A stretch of 64,000 nt of DNA from Poriferisodalis sp965231925 (GTDB lineage Bacteria; Actinomycetota; Acidimicrobiia; Acidimicrobiales; Poriferisodalaceae). The stretch lies in the NCBI GenBank assembly GCA_965231925.1, contig OZ246894.1:2046001-2110000 (forward strand). The letters are read 5' to 3'. Of the stretch, positions 35,718-45,434 are shown piece after piece. The position numbers and the translations under genes are program-made. The number at the start of each line of letters is the position of its first letter. Position 1 is the stretch's first letter. The notes under the pieces are model-generated. The model did not search any database. It saw nothing but the letters and a program-made list of their open reading frames with translations, and was not told the origin of the DNA.

Positions 35718-36347
35718 GTGCGTTGGGCGCTGATCCTTCGCAGAGGGCTGGCGGCGGTTGTCGCGGCGTCGTTGCTGTTGGTGGTGCCGGCGGTGCCGGC
35801 GGGCGCTGAGAACGACAATCCGTGTCAGGTGTATCAGGACGAGGTGGCGTTGCAAGAAGCGCGTCTGGAGGCGTCGCCGTCGTGGCCGAGGCACTATCGG
35901 GATCAGGCGCGTCAGGATCTGCAGACCTGTGCTGATCGTAATCCGGATCGTTTCGCGGGTCCCCTCAATGATGCGAATCGCAATGATCCAGGCAAGCTGT
36001 TGGACGAGGACGGCAACCGTGTCGCGGTGGTGCCTGCGCAGCCGTCGGCGTCGCAGGTGCAGTCCTACACGTACTCGTGGCTCAACAGCCCCTATTGCGG
36101 CTGGACTGGGAACGGCGTGCCTAAGGATTGCGGGCGCACCCAGGAGGAATACGACAGACTGGTGGAGCGGGGCGCTGAGTTGTATCGGCCGCCTATCGGC
36201 GGAGGCCCTAACGGCACCGTCAGGGTGCCGTGCATCGGCGGCCAGCAGGTCGTCGTCGAGCCGTCGAGCCGTCGTGCTGTGCTTGACGCTGACGGCGACT
36301 TCGTCACGACCGGTCGCCCGCCAGCACCGGGCTACTCCTGCTATTAG
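35718..36347 (+). CDS. Small secreted protein of unknown function
   Basis: A 209-aa exported protein. The signal peptide covers residues 1-30 (VRWALILRRGLAAVVAASLL... cleaved after AGA). The mature part has six cysteines, including NPCQVYQ, QTCADRN, YCGW and KDCGRT, and short Pro/Gly-rich segments. No known family recognised. GTG 35718 is chosen because the signal peptide begins there; an in-frame longer reading is possible. It lies just upstream of another secreted protein. Confidence 0.7.
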   Translation: MRWALILRRGLAAVVAASLLLVVPAVPAGAENDNPCQVYQDEVALQEARLEASPSWPRHYRDQARQDLQTCADRNPDRFAGPLNDANRNDPGKLLDEDGNRVAVVPAQPSASQVQSYTYSWLNSPYCGWTGNGVPKDCGRTQEEYDRLVERGAELYRPPIGGGPNGTVRVPCIGGQQVVVEPSSRRAVLDADGDFVTTGRPPAPGYSCY

Positions 36348-36593
36348 GCCGCACCCGCCGCTGAGCGCCGCCACGGTGGTGCTCTGAGCGGACGGTGCCG
36401 AACGGGCATCTCAGATGTCTCGGTTTCGAGGCACGACAACGTGCTAGGCCTGCCGCCGAGCGGCTTCGGTGGCTGTTGCCGACGGGCTGATGGTGGTCGT
36501 GGGCGGTCATACTTGGCGATGCGCTGCGATGACGGGTTCGTCGGCGGATTCGGCGAGACGCGTCTGGTGCGATGTCGAAGCGGAGGTATGGCG

Positions 36594-39296
36594 GTGAGCA
36601 GTCGGGTCGTGCGGTTCGTGTCGGCCGCAGTTGTAGCGGCGGCGGGTGTGCTGGTGCCGGTGACGGCGTCTGCGCAGTCGCAGCCGTCGACGCTGAACAG
36701 CGACGTGACGGTGGTTGTCGCAGCTGCGGGCTCGTTGTCCGATGTTGGCACTGCGGCGTCGCTGGTGGCTGCGGGTGGGGGCGAGGCGGTGCTGTTGGCC
36801 GAGTCTGCCGATGATCTGGGCGAGACGCCGGCTCGGGTGCTGGGTCGGGTGCAGCCAGCGCGTGTGCTGATCGTGGGCGGGGCAGCGGCTCTGTCGCAGC
36901 GGGTCGAGTCTGAGATCAGCGACTTGGTGAGCGGTGTGCGCATCGAGCGGCTCGCCGGCGACGACCGTGTTCACACGGCGGTGCTGGCGGCACGCCGCGC
37001 TCTGGGGGACCGCGCTGCGGTGTCGGTGGTGGTCGCGAACGGCTGGTCGCTGGCCGATGTGGGCACGGCGGCCTCGGCGGTGGCGTCGGGCACTGCCGAT
37101 GTGGTGCTGTATGCGGATGCCGGCGCGCTGGGGGATGCGGCCGAGACTGCGTTGGGCGAGCTGGGGCCGAGTCGGGTGCTGCTGGTCGGCGGCACTGCGG
37201 CGCTGAGTTCTGAGACCGAGGCCGCTATCAGGGACGCTGCGCCCGGTGCCGGCGTGCAACGGCGGGGCGGCGACACGCGCATCGACACTGCCGCCTTGTT
37301 CGCGACGCCAGCGCTGGCGGCAGGCGCGCGTCATGCGGTGATCGCGAACGGCTGGTCGCCGGCCGATGTCGGCGTCGCGGCCGCCTACGCCGCTGCCGAT
37401 CCCGAGGCGGTGGTGCTGTATGCGAAGCGCGGCGAGCTGAGCGAGCCGACCGCGGCTGCGCTGGGCCGTCACCGGCCCCCGACGGTCACCCTCGTGGGCG
37501 ATGTCGGTTCGCTGTCGGGCGCGGTCGAACGCGAGGCGGGCCGTCGCCTCCCGGGCGCGCAGATCCGCCGGCTTTTCGAGCGGTCGCCCGCTACCGCCGC
37601 AGCGCGCTCAGCGTTCAGCTTGGTGACAGGCACGAGCCCGGTGGAGCCTGTGACAGCGCCGAACAGCACGGCGGTGCCCGAGGATGCGGCTGACCTCGAC
37701 TTCACGGCTGTGGAGGCCGGTTCGCTGCACACCTGCGGGCTGCGAACCGATCGCAGCATCGTGTGCTGGGGCCGCGACGCTGACGGTGAATCGACGGCGC
37801 CCTCGGGGAGGTTCACCGCTGTGACCGCGGGCGGGAGCCATTCGTGCGCGATCAGAACGGACGATTCGGTCGTGTGCTGGGGCTTCGACGAGGACGCACA
37901 GGCCACGGCGCCAGCCGGCGCGTTCAGCGCCGTCGCTGCGGGGCGCACCCATTCCTGCGCGATCAGAACGGACGATTCGGTCGTGTGCTGGGGCGGCAAC
38001 GAACACGGGCAGACCGATGCACCCGAGGGATCGTTCGCCAAGATCGCTGCGGGCACGAACCACACCTGCGCTTTGGGAACCGACCGCACCATTGCCTGCT
38101 GGGGACGGCGCGACGCCGACCGGATCGCTGCGCCCCGGGGCGAGTTCACAGCACTCGACGCGGGCCCGTCTCAGAGCTGCGCGCTGCGCATCGACGATGT
38201 CACCGTGTGCTGGGGCGCCGGCTGGTTCGGCCTCGGCGACCCGCCGTCGGACCGCCTTTCCGATGTCGCCGTCGGCGCCTCCCATGCGTGCGGGCTGCGC
38301 ACCGATGGCGAGTTGACCTGCTGGGGCACCGACACTCACGGCCAAACCATCGCGCCGACCGGCAGCTTCGCTGCGGTCACTTCGGGAGCGTGGCACTCAT
38401 GCGCGCTGCAGGACGACCAGCGGGTCACCTGCTGGGGCAGCCACGTCGCCGGGCAGGCCGACGCTCCGCTGAGCGGCATCGCCGACATCGCCGCCGGATC
38501 ACGGTACGCGTGCGGATTGTTCACCAACGGCACGCTCACCTGCTGGGGCAACATCGCTGCGGGAAAGACCGAGGCACCGCCGGGAACCTTCACCGAGCTG
38601 GCCGCCGGATTCGGCCATGCGTGCGCGTTGCGCACCGACGGCTCGCTGGCCTGCTGGGGCGACGACTCCCTCAACCAGACCCAAGCGCCGACGGGAGCCT
38701 TCACCTCGGTCGCAGCCGGACGGCTCCACTCGTGTGCGGTGCGCACCGACGGGGCCGCCATGTGCTGGGGCGACGACTCGTTCGGCCAGTCCGACGCGCC
38801 GACGGGAGCCTTCACCTCGGTCGTCGCGGGCGACACGCACTCGTGCGCGGTGCACACCGACGAAACCTTCGTGTGCTGGGGCGACAGCGTCGCTGAGCAG
38901 TCCGACGCCCCAACGGGAAGCTTCGTTGCCCTCAGCGCAGGCCCGCGACGCACCTGCGGGCTGCGCACCGAGGGAACCATCACATGCTGGGGCAGCAACG
39001 TCCACGACAACGACGACATACCCGTCGGAGCATTCGCATCCATCTCCGTCGGCCGCGAGATCGCCTGCGCACTGGGCGCCGACGGCACCGCCACCTGCTG
39101 GGGACCCGACACCGGCACACTTCCCGAGCCACCGCCCGGGCCGTTCCGTGCCATCACGACAGGCGACGGGTACGCCTGCGGCGTGCGAGACGACGACACA
39201 GCAGTCTGCTGGGGAGTGCTCACCAACGTGATCTGGCGCCCGCACAACACCGCAACGGCGATATTCGTCACACCCGCCGCCCCCACCGAACCCTGA
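36594..39296 (+). CDS. Secreted surface protein: cell-wall-binding type 2 repeats plus 14 RCC1-like repeats
   Basis: A 900-aa exported protein. A signal peptide (1-27, ending VTASA) precedes three cell-wall-binding repeat 2 units (about 35-340; recurring VLIVGG/VLLVGG.AAL and NGWS(L/P)ADVG). From about residue 369 to 882 come fourteen 35-39-residue RCC1-like beta-propeller blades, each with a Cys pair (HSCAIRTD...VCWG). GTG 36594 has GGAGG 7 bases upstream; ATG 36588 is too close to it. It is probably held on the cell wall by the first region and displays two propellers. Exact DNA repeats inside suggest recent blade duplication. Confidence 0.9.
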   Translation: MSSRVVRFVSAAVVAAAGVLVPVTASAQSQPSTLNSDVTVVVAAAGSLSDVGTAASLVAAGGGEAVLLAESADDLGETPARVLGRVQPARVLIVGGAAALSQRVESEISDLVSGVRIERLAGDDRVHTAVLAARRALGDRAAVSVVVANGWSLADVGTAASAVASGTADVVLYADAGALGDAAETALGELGPSRVLLVGGTAALSSETEAAIRDAAPGAGVQRRGGDTRIDTAALFATPALAAGARHAVIANGWSPADVGVAAAYAAADPEAVVLYAKRGELSEPTAAALGRHRPPTVTLVGDVGSLSGAVEREAGRRLPGAQIRRLFERSPATAAARSAFSLVTGTSPVEPVTAPNSTAVPEDAADLDFTAVEAGSLHTCGLRTDRSIVCWGRDADGESTAPSGRFTAVTAGGSHSCAIRTDDSVVCWGFDEDAQATAPAGAFSAVAAGRTHSCAIRTDDSVVCWGGNEHGQTDAPEGSFAKIAAGTNHTCALGTDRTIACWGRRDADRIAAPRGEFTALDAGPSQSCALRIDDVTVCWGAGWFGLGDPPSDRLSDVAVGASHACGLRTDGELTCWGTDTHGQTIAPTGSFAAVTSGAWHSCALQDDQRVTCWGSHVAGQADAPLSGIADIAAGSRYACGLFTNGTLTCWGNIAAGKTEAPPGTFTELAAGFGHACALRTDGSLACWGDDSLNQTQAPTGAFTSVAAGRLHSCAVRTDGAAMCWGDDSFGQSDAPTGAFTSVVAGDTHSCAVHTDETFVCWGDSVAEQSDAPTGSFVALSAGPRRTCGLRTEGTITCWGSNVHDNDDIPVGAFASISVGREIACALGADGTATCWGPDTGTLPEPPPGPFRAITTGDGYACGVRDDDTAVCWGVLTNVIWRPHNTATAIFVTPAAPTEP
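37845..37994. repeat. Exact 39-bp direct repeat inside the RCC1 region
   Basis: The same 39 bases, encoding the CAIRTDDSVVCWG segment, occur at 37845-37883 and 37956-37994, exactly 111 bases (37 codons) apart. A similar 111-base spacing repeats around 38691 and 38802. These keep the frame and allow blades to be gained or lost. Confidence 0.8.
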
Positions 39297-39423
39297 CCGC
39301 GCCCGATTGCGCTCACGATCGCGCGTTAGCCGGTCCAACCTCGCCGCGGTGCGGACGCTGATGCATCGGTGCGACAATGGACGGCGGGGAAGGGACAATG
39401 AGGTCCCGGAGACGAGGTTGGCA

Positions 39424-42060
39424 ATGACGGCTGAGAAGTCGGCGACTGAGTTCGTGCTGAACGGCTCGCCGGTCACGGTCGCCAGCGATCACGAGCATCT
39501 GCTGGCGGCACTGCGAGATGAGCTGGGGATCATCTCGCCCAAGGACGGGTGTGCGCCGTCGGGTCAATGCGGCTGCTGCACGGTGTTGGTGGATGGCAAG
39601 GCCCGGGTGGCCTGCCAGACGAGCCTCGAGCGCTCGGCAGGCACCGAGATCACCACTGTCGAGGGTTTTGACGAAGCCGAGCTGGATGCCATGGCGAACA
39701 CCTTCGCGGCGCACGGTGCCTTGCAGTGCGGATTCTGCACGCCGGGCATCGTGGTGCGGCTGAAGGCCCTGCTGGACCGCAAGGGCTCGGCATTGACACG
39801 TGAGGAAGCCAGCCGCCATCTCGGCGGGCACCTCTGCCGCTGCACCGGGTACACGAAGATCCTCGATGCGGTGGAATCGCTGGCGGCGGGAGAAGTGCCG
39901 GTGGCGCTGCCGCCCAAGGGCGTCGGCAGTTCCGGTGTCCGCTACGAGGCCCGCGAGCTCACGCTGGGCAGCCGCCCTTACATCGACGACATCGTGATCG
40001 ACTCGTCGATCAGCGGTGTGACAGCCCCGTACGGCATGCTGCACGGCGCTTTGCGGTTCGCCGACCATGCCCGTGCCGACGTGCTGTCGATCGACACCAG
40101 CGCAGCTCAGGCCATGCCCGGCGTGCAAGCCGTGTTCACCGCCGCCGACATCCCCGGAGTGCTGCGGGTGGGCCTCATCCACAAGGACTGGCCGGTGATG
40201 ATCCCCGTCGGCGGGCGAACGTCCTACCTCGGCGACGTGCTGGCGATCGTCGTTGCCGACAACCGGCCCGCTGCTCGGCGTGCCGCCGAAGCGATCGAGG
40301 TGTCCTACGACGTCCTCGAACCCATGACCGACCCGGTGCGTGTGAAGGACAGCGACATCGACGCTGTGTGGGAGCTCGACGGCAACATCCTGTCGCGCTC
40401 GACCTATTCCCGGGGCGACATCGATGCGGCCCTGGCTGCCTCGGCGCATGTCGTGACGGAAACCTTCCAGACGCAGCGCATCGAGCACGCGTATCTCGAG
40501 CCCGAGTCGACGCTCGCGGTACCCACCCCCGCGAACGGGGTCGCCGCCGGGCTGCACGTCTACACCGGCGGGCAGGGCATCTGGGACGACCGCAACGACA
40601 TCGCCGCGGTACTTGCGCTTGACCCCTCGGTTGTCACGACTGAGCTGGTCTCCAACGGGGGCGCGTTCGGCGGCAAGGAGGACATGTCGAACCAGGCCCA
40701 CGCAGCGCTGGCGGCGTGGCTGACCGGTCGGCCGGTGCGGATCACGTTGTCGCGTGAAGAGTCCTTGCTCATGCACCCCAAGCGGCACCCCATCCGCATG
40801 ACCTACGAAGTCGGCTGCGACGTCGAGGGCAAGCTCACCGCTGTGCGGGCGCGCATGTTTGGCGATTCGGGCCCGTATGCGTCAGTGGGCATGAAGGTGC
40901 TGGAACGCTCGGCGGGCCACGCCACCGGGCCATACCTGGTGCCTGCAGTGGACGTCGAGTCGGTTGCGGTGCGCACCAACAACCCGGTGTGCGGCGCCTT
41001 CCGAGGCTTCGGCGCGAACCAGGCGCAGTTCGCCATGGAAGGCGTCATGGACCGGCTGGCCGAAGCGGTGGGCATCAGCGGTTTCGAAATGCGCCAGCGC
41101 AACGTGGTGGTGCCCGGGGGAGTGTGGGGACCGGGCCAGATCATGGACGACGGCTGCCTCGGGGCCCAGGCCTGCCTCGACGCCGTGCGTGAGCCCTACG
41201 AGGCAGCCCGCGCCGCCGGCAAGCCCGTCGGGATCGGACTGGGACTGAAGAACTCCGGCCTCGGGAACGGCTTCAAGGAGATCGCCAAGGCGATTGTGCG
41301 CTTCTGTGACGACGGCACAGTTGAGATTCGTCACTGCTGGACCGAGATGGGCCAGGGCGTGCACACCGTTGCGCTGCAGGTCGCCGTGGAGGAACTCGGC
41401 GTTGATCCTGAGGCGGTGCGAGTGATCGTGGACTCCACACGCGAGCTCGGTGCGGGCCAGACCACCGGCAGCCGGGGCACGCTCATGGGCGCAGGCGCGG
41501 TGGCCGATGCGTGCCGCGCTGCTCTGGCCGACGGCTGCAGGCCCGAGGTCGACTACGAAGGCGAGTACCGGGTCGACTGGACCAATTCGCTGTCGGAGGG
41601 CTTGGAGAACCCAGTTATCCACTCGACGTTCGGCTACGCCGCCCAGGTCGTCATTCTCGATCCCGACTCAGGCGACGTAGAGAAGGTCATCGCAGCGCAC
41701 GATGTCGGCCGGGCCGTGAACCCTGTGCTGTGCGAGGGCCAGATCGAAGGCAGCGTGCATATGGGACTCGGCTATGCGCTGAGCGAGGGCTTCCCTGCTG
41801 ACGCCGATGGTCGGCCGCTCAATTCCACGCTGCGCAGCCTCGCCATAATCCGGCCCAAGGACATGCCCGACGTCGAGGTGATCCTGGTGGAGTCGCCGCA
41901 GCCAGGCGCTCCTTATGGCATCAAAGGCGTCGGCGAGATCGGGCTCGTGCCGACGGCGGGAGCGGTCGCAGCGGCCCTGCGGGAGTACGAAGGCGAATGG
42001 CACAACGAGCTGCCGATGCGCAACCCCTCGAACCGCGAGCGGGCCGACGCCTGGGTATAG
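39424..42060 (+). CDS. Xanthine dehydrogenase-family protein, fused [2Fe-2S]-molybdopterin type (XdhD-like)
   Basis: An 878-aa protein joining the small and large subunits of molybdenum hydroxylases. N-terminal [2Fe-2S] domains show CAPSGQCGCCTVLVDG, QCGFCTPG and CRCTGYTK (1-165). The Mo domain has AFGGKEDMSN, GAFRGFGANQAQFAMEG and the catalytic-Glu segment GIKGVGEIG. This fusion matches the selenium-dependent xanthine dehydrogenase/XdhD group. No FAD subunit lies beside it. Downstream LLM, SsnA-like and ammonia-lyase genes recall the E. coli ygeX-ssnA-xdhD purine locus. ATG 39424 follows GGAGACGAGG. Confidence 0.9.
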   Translation: MTAEKSATEFVLNGSPVTVASDHEHLLAALRDELGIISPKDGCAPSGQCGCCTVLVDGKARVACQTSLERSAGTEITTVEGFDEAELDAMANTFAAHGALQCGFCTPGIVVRLKALLDRKGSALTREEASRHLGGHLCRCTGYTKILDAVESLAAGEVPVALPPKGVGSSGVRYEARELTLGSRPYIDDIVIDSSISGVTAPYGMLHGALRFADHARADVLSIDTSAAQAMPGVQAVFTAADIPGVLRVGLIHKDWPVMIPVGGRTSYLGDVLAIVVADNRPAARRAAEAIEVSYDVLEPMTDPVRVKDSDIDAVWELDGNILSRSTYSRGDIDAALAASAHVVTETFQTQRIEHAYLEPESTLAVPTPANGVAAGLHVYTGGQGIWDDRNDIAAVLALDPSVVTTELVSNGGAFGGKEDMSNQAHAALAAWLTGRPVRITLSREESLLMHPKRHPIRMTYEVGCDVEGKLTAVRARMFGDSGPYASVGMKVLERSAGHATGPYLVPAVDVESVAVRTNNPVCGAFRGFGANQAQFAMEGVMDRLAEAVGISGFEMRQRNVVVPGGVWGPGQIMDDGCLGAQACLDAVREPYEAARAAGKPVGIGLGLKNSGLGNGFKEIAKAIVRFCDDGTVEIRHCWTEMGQGVHTVALQVAVEELGVDPEAVRVIVDSTRELGAGQTTGSRGTLMGAGAVADACRAALADGCRPEVDYEGEYRVDWTNSLSEGLENPVIHSTFGYAAQVVILDPDSGDVEKVIAAHDVGRAVNPVLCEGQIEGSVHMGLGYALSEGFPADADGRPLNSTLRSLAIIRPKDMPDVEVILVESPQPGAPYGIKGVGEIGLVPTAGAVAAALREYEGEWHNELPMRNPSNRERADAWV

Positions 42061-42126
42061 CTCGACACAAGCAAGGCTGAGCCGGTCATCACGCCCGGTG
42101 GCGGCGCGGGTGGCAGAGTGCAGGCC

Positions 42127-43062
42127 ATGACATCACCTGGTTCAGTCACGTTCGGCCTGCTGTTGCCGTCCCGGGAGCTTGCGATGTACGCCCCCCATGA
42201 CGGTGATCCCCGCCGGCTTGTCGACTTAGCGGTGCAGGCCGAGGAACTCGGCTTCGCTGCTGCATGGATCGGCGACTCGCTGCTGGCCAAGCCGCGGGCC
42301 GAACCGCTCTCGGTGCTCGCTGCTGTTGCAGTCGCAACCGAGCGCATCGACATCGGCACCGCGGTGCTGCTCGCGTCGATGCGGAATGCGGCGCAGCTCG
42401 CCCAGCAGGCCGCCACCGTCGATGCGCTGTGCGGAGGCCGGCTCATTCTGGGTGTCGGCGCAGGCCCGCCCGCACCCGACGTGAACGCCGACTTCGACCT
42501 CGTCGGCGGCGACTTCGATCGGCGGGGCACCCAGCTCATGCAGATCGTGCACGATGCCCGCGAACTCTGGCAGGCCGATGGCACGCCAACGGCGCAGCGG
42601 CTTCAGCCAGTGTGCGCGACGCAGGGCGGTCCCCGTCTGTGGTTGGGCGGCTCGGGGCCTCGTGGGCTCGAACGGGCCGGCCGTCACTTCGACGGCTGGT
42701 TCCCGACAGCTCCCGCGGTGGATGCGTTCGCCGAACAGCTCGTGACGATGCGTGCTCACGCAGCCGACGCAGGACGAGACCCGGCCTCGATCACCGCGGC
42801 GGCCTACTTGACGGTCAACATCGGCGATCCCGACACTGCCGCGGCTGAAGTCGACGAGCATTCGAGGCTCTACTACGGCGCCCCAGCAGAGGTGGTGCGC
42901 CGACTGCTGGGTACCTATTCGGGCACACAGACGCAGGTGGCGGCCTGGCTGCAGGGATACATCGACGCCGGCTGCGAGCACCTCAGCATTCGCTTGGCGT
43001 CACCCGACGTCGACACACAGCTCGACCGTCTCGTCGAGCTGCTCGGGAGACTTCGTACCTGA
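42127..43062 (+). CDS. LLM-class flavin-dependent oxidoreductase
   Basis: A 311-aa luciferase-like enzyme: VTFGLLLPSRELAM, EELGFAAAWIGDSLLAKPR, IDIGTAVLLASMRNAAQLAQ and LILGVGAGPPAPD. Located between the XdhD-like and SsnA-like genes in the same direction, it probably oxidises the same heterocycle, for example as a ring-opening monooxygenase (inference). ATG 42127 is chosen over GTG 42118. Confidence 0.88.
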   Translation: MTSPGSVTFGLLLPSRELAMYAPHDGDPRRLVDLAVQAEELGFAAAWIGDSLLAKPRAEPLSVLAAVAVATERIDIGTAVLLASMRNAAQLAQQAATVDALCGGRLILGVGAGPPAPDVNADFDLVGGDFDRRGTQLMQIVHDARELWQADGTPTAQRLQPVCATQGGPRLWLGGSGPRGLERAGRHFDGWFPTAPAVDAFAEQLVTMRAHAADAGRDPASITAAAYLTVNIGDPDTAAAEVDEHSRLYYGAPAEVVRRLLGTYSGTQTQVAAWLQGYIDAGCEHLSIRLASPDVDTQLDRLVELLGRLRT

Positions 43063-43133
43063 AGGCGTCGAAACGCTGGGGCGAACCAGCCGGCACAGCT
43101 GAACGGATTGCGACGGCAGTCGGCATAGACGGG

Positions 43134-44243
43134 ATGGTCACCAGCGTCTGGGGCGACCCAGACCGCCCGATTGCCCGGATTACGCTCGCAGCCGTGAGTG
43201 AGGGCGGTGCGACTACGCCGGGCCTGGTGTGTTCGCACCACCACCTGTACTCGGCGTTGGCGAGAGGCATGCCCCCGCCGCCCCGCACCCCAGGCGGTTT
43301 CGCCGAGATCCTCGAACTCGTGTGGTGGCGCCTCGACCGAGCGCTTGACCCCGAGATGCTGGAATGGTCGGCGAAACTCGGCGCGCTCGAAGCGCTGGAG
43401 TCCGGCTGCACTGCGATCGTTGACCACCACGAATCGCCCAATGCCATCGAAGGCTCGCTCGATGTCATCGCAGCGGCCTGCGCCGAGGTCGGAGTGCGCA
43501 TCAGCTGCTGCTACGGCGTCACCGACCGCCACGGCAGTGATGGGGCTCGCCGCGGCCTCGCCGAAAACGAGCGCTATCTCGCCGCCGGCGGACGGGGATA
43601 CGTCGGCGTCCACGCGTCGTTTACCTGCAGCGACGACACTCTGGCCGCGGCGGCTGACCTCGCCCGCCGCCACGGAGTCGGCGTCCACATCCACGTTGCC
43701 GAAGGCCCGCCAGATGCCGACGCTGCCCAACGGCTGGCCGGACTCAGCGACGAGCGTTGGCTGCTCATCCATGGTGTCCACCTGCCGACCGTGCACGGTC
43801 TTGAGGGCACGATCGTGCACAACCCTCGGTCCAACATGAATAACGCAGTCGGCTATGCCAACCCCGTCAGGTTCGCCGACGTGAACCCCATTGCCTTGGG
43901 CACGGATGGGATCGGTGCCGACATGCTCGACGAGTTCCGTGTCGCGTACGCACGCTTGCGCGAGCACGACGTAACGGCGGGTCCGGATGCGCCGTGGGAG
44001 TGGCTCGCGCACGGGTGGGCGCTCATGCCAGAGGCCCGTAACGACACCGTGCGCTGGTCCTACCCGAGCGACGACCCTTGGCATCTCGCTTACACACCCG
44101 GCGTCCACGCGCTTGACGTCACGATTGACGGCGATCAGGTGCTGGCAAACGGCGTCGCTGCACGTGTCGATGCTGTCGAAGTGCGGGCCAAGGCCGCAGA
44201 GCAAGCTCAACGGCTCTTCGCTGCGCTCGACGAACTCGACTGA
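43134..44243 (+). CDS. Amidohydrolase-family aminohydrolase, SsnA-like
   Basis: A 369-aa metal-dependent deaminase/hydrolase. Metal ligands: CSHHHLYSALARGM, VHIHVAEGP, LLIHGVHLP and ALGTDGIGADML. Long stretches follow the SsnA pattern, such as LVWWRLDRALD, SGCTAIVDHHESPNAI and VHNPRSNMNNAVGYANP. SsnA-like proteins accompany xdhD in purine-degrading loci. The N-terminal beta-sandwich is short: only about 28 residues precede the first His motif versus about 50 in E. coli SsnA, and no better start exists upstream. Probably deaminates or opens an oxidised purine. Confidence 0.82.
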   Translation: MVTSVWGDPDRPIARITLAAVSEGGATTPGLVCSHHHLYSALARGMPPPPRTPGGFAEILELVWWRLDRALDPEMLEWSAKLGALEALESGCTAIVDHHESPNAIEGSLDVIAAACAEVGVRISCCYGVTDRHGSDGARRGLAENERYLAAGGRGYVGVHASFTCSDDTLAAAADLARRHGVGVHIHVAEGPPDADAAQRLAGLSDERWLLIHGVHLPTVHGLEGTIVHNPRSNMNNAVGYANPVRFADVNPIALGTDGIGADMLDEFRVAYARLREHDVTAGPDAPWEWLAHGWALMPEARNDTVRWSYPSDDPWHLAYTPGVHALDVTIDGDQVLANGVAARVDAVEVRAKAAEQAQRLFAALDELD

Positions 44244-44267
44244 GACTTTGGACTGGGGAGACCGACG

Positions 44268-45434
44268 ATGGCTGCACTGGTGACTCGCAACCCGCTGTAC
44301 GACGGGCGTGACTGGCCTGCTGCCCCGACTGAGGTACGGGCGTTTCATCACCGGCTGCCTGCGTACGCGCCCACGCTGGTCATCGACGCACCCCGGCTCG
44401 CAGACAGCCTCGGCGTCGGGCGAGTCCTCGTGAAGGCCGAGACCCAGCGGATGGGGCTGCCCTCGTTCAAGATCCTCGGCGCGTCATGGGCCTCGTACCG
44501 CGCCATCTGCGAGCACCTCGGCGGCGAGCCGCCACCGTGGGCAAACATCAACGCCCTGGCGGCCAGCCTGGCCCACTTGCGACCTATGACCTTGGCGGCC
44601 GCAACCGACGGGAACCACGGCCGGGCCGTCGCCTTCATGGCTCGGCTCCTGGGCTTCGATGCCCACATCCTCGTGCCCGACAGCACCTCGGAGGCTCGCA
44701 TCGCGGCCATCCAGGCAGAGAGCGCCACGGTGACCGTCGTGGACGGTACCTACGACGACGCCATCGAGCAGAGCGCCGAGATGGCCAGTGACCGCTGCCT
44801 GGTGGTGTCAGACACTTCATGGCCGGGATACGAGACGATCCCCGCGAATGTGGCCGAGGGTTACACCACGATCTTCGCCGAAGTAGACGATGCGCTCGCT
44901 GCGAACGGCATCGGCCAGCCAGATCTCGTGGCGGTCCCCGTCGGCGTCGGAGCCTTCATGGCCGCTGCGGTCACCCACTACCGCAGTGGCGAGCACCGGC
45001 CTGTGCTGGTTTCGGTCGAGCCCGACGACGCCAACTGCGTTCAGGCGTCGACTTTGGCAGGGGAGATCACCGAGACACCGGGGCCGCACCGCTCGATCAT
45101 GGTCGGGCTGAACTGTGGGGTGCCCTCGCCGCTGGCTTGGCCGATGATGGCCAGCGGCGTCGACTGGTGCGTCTCGGTCGACAGCGACGCCGCCGGCCGG
45201 GCCATGGCCGATCTCGCCGGTGCGCAGGTTGTGGCAGGCGAGACCGGCAGCGCATCGCTGGCGGGCCTGCGGGCGCTGCTTACCGATCCGGAGGGCCATG
45301 GCGCGCTCGACGATCCGGCTAGTGCCACCGTGCTCGTCATGGTCACCGAGGGCGCCACCGACCCGCCCAACTACGAACGAATCGTCGGCCGGCCCCACAC
45401 TCAGGTAGGCCGCGTGCTCACCGCTGTGCGGTGA
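44268..45434 (+). CDS. Diaminopropionate ammonia-lyase-like PLP enzyme (YgeX-like)
   Basis: A 388-aa fold-type-II PLP enzyme. The Schiff-base Lys is in GLPSFKILGASWA, with ATDGNHGRAVAFMARLLG and VVDGTYDDAIEQ following the diaminopropionate ammonia-lyase family closely. It converts 2,3-diaminopropionate to pyruvate and ammonia. YgeX is essential in the described anaerobic uric-acid-degrading gene cluster, where diaminopropionate is an intermediate. ATG 44268 has GGGGAG upstream. The stop lies in a hairpin that is tandemly repeated downstream. Confidence 0.88.
   Translation: MAALVTRNPLYDGRDWPAAPTEVRAFHHRLPAYAPTLVIDAPRLADSLGVGRVLVKAETQRMGLPSFKILGASWASYRAICEHLGGEPPPWANINALAASLAHLRPMTLAAATDGNHGRAVAFMARLLGFDAHILVPDSTSEARIAAIQAESATVTVVDGTYDDAIEQSAEMASDRCLVVSDTSWPGYETIPANVAEGYTTIFAEVDDALAANGIGQPDLVAVPVGVGAFMAAAVTHYRSGEHRPVLVSVEPDDANCVQASTLAGEITETPGPHRSIMVGLNCGVPSPLAWPMMASGVDWCVSVDSDAAGRAMADLAGAQVVAGETGSASLAGLRALLTDPEGHGALDDPASATVLVMVTEGATDPPNYERIVGRPHTQVGRVLTAVR

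Noticed and set aside
37845..37994. CRISPR-like spacing of direct repeats
   Set aside because: The 39-base repeats are in-frame parts of the RCC1 blades, only two exact copies, with coding sequence between them.
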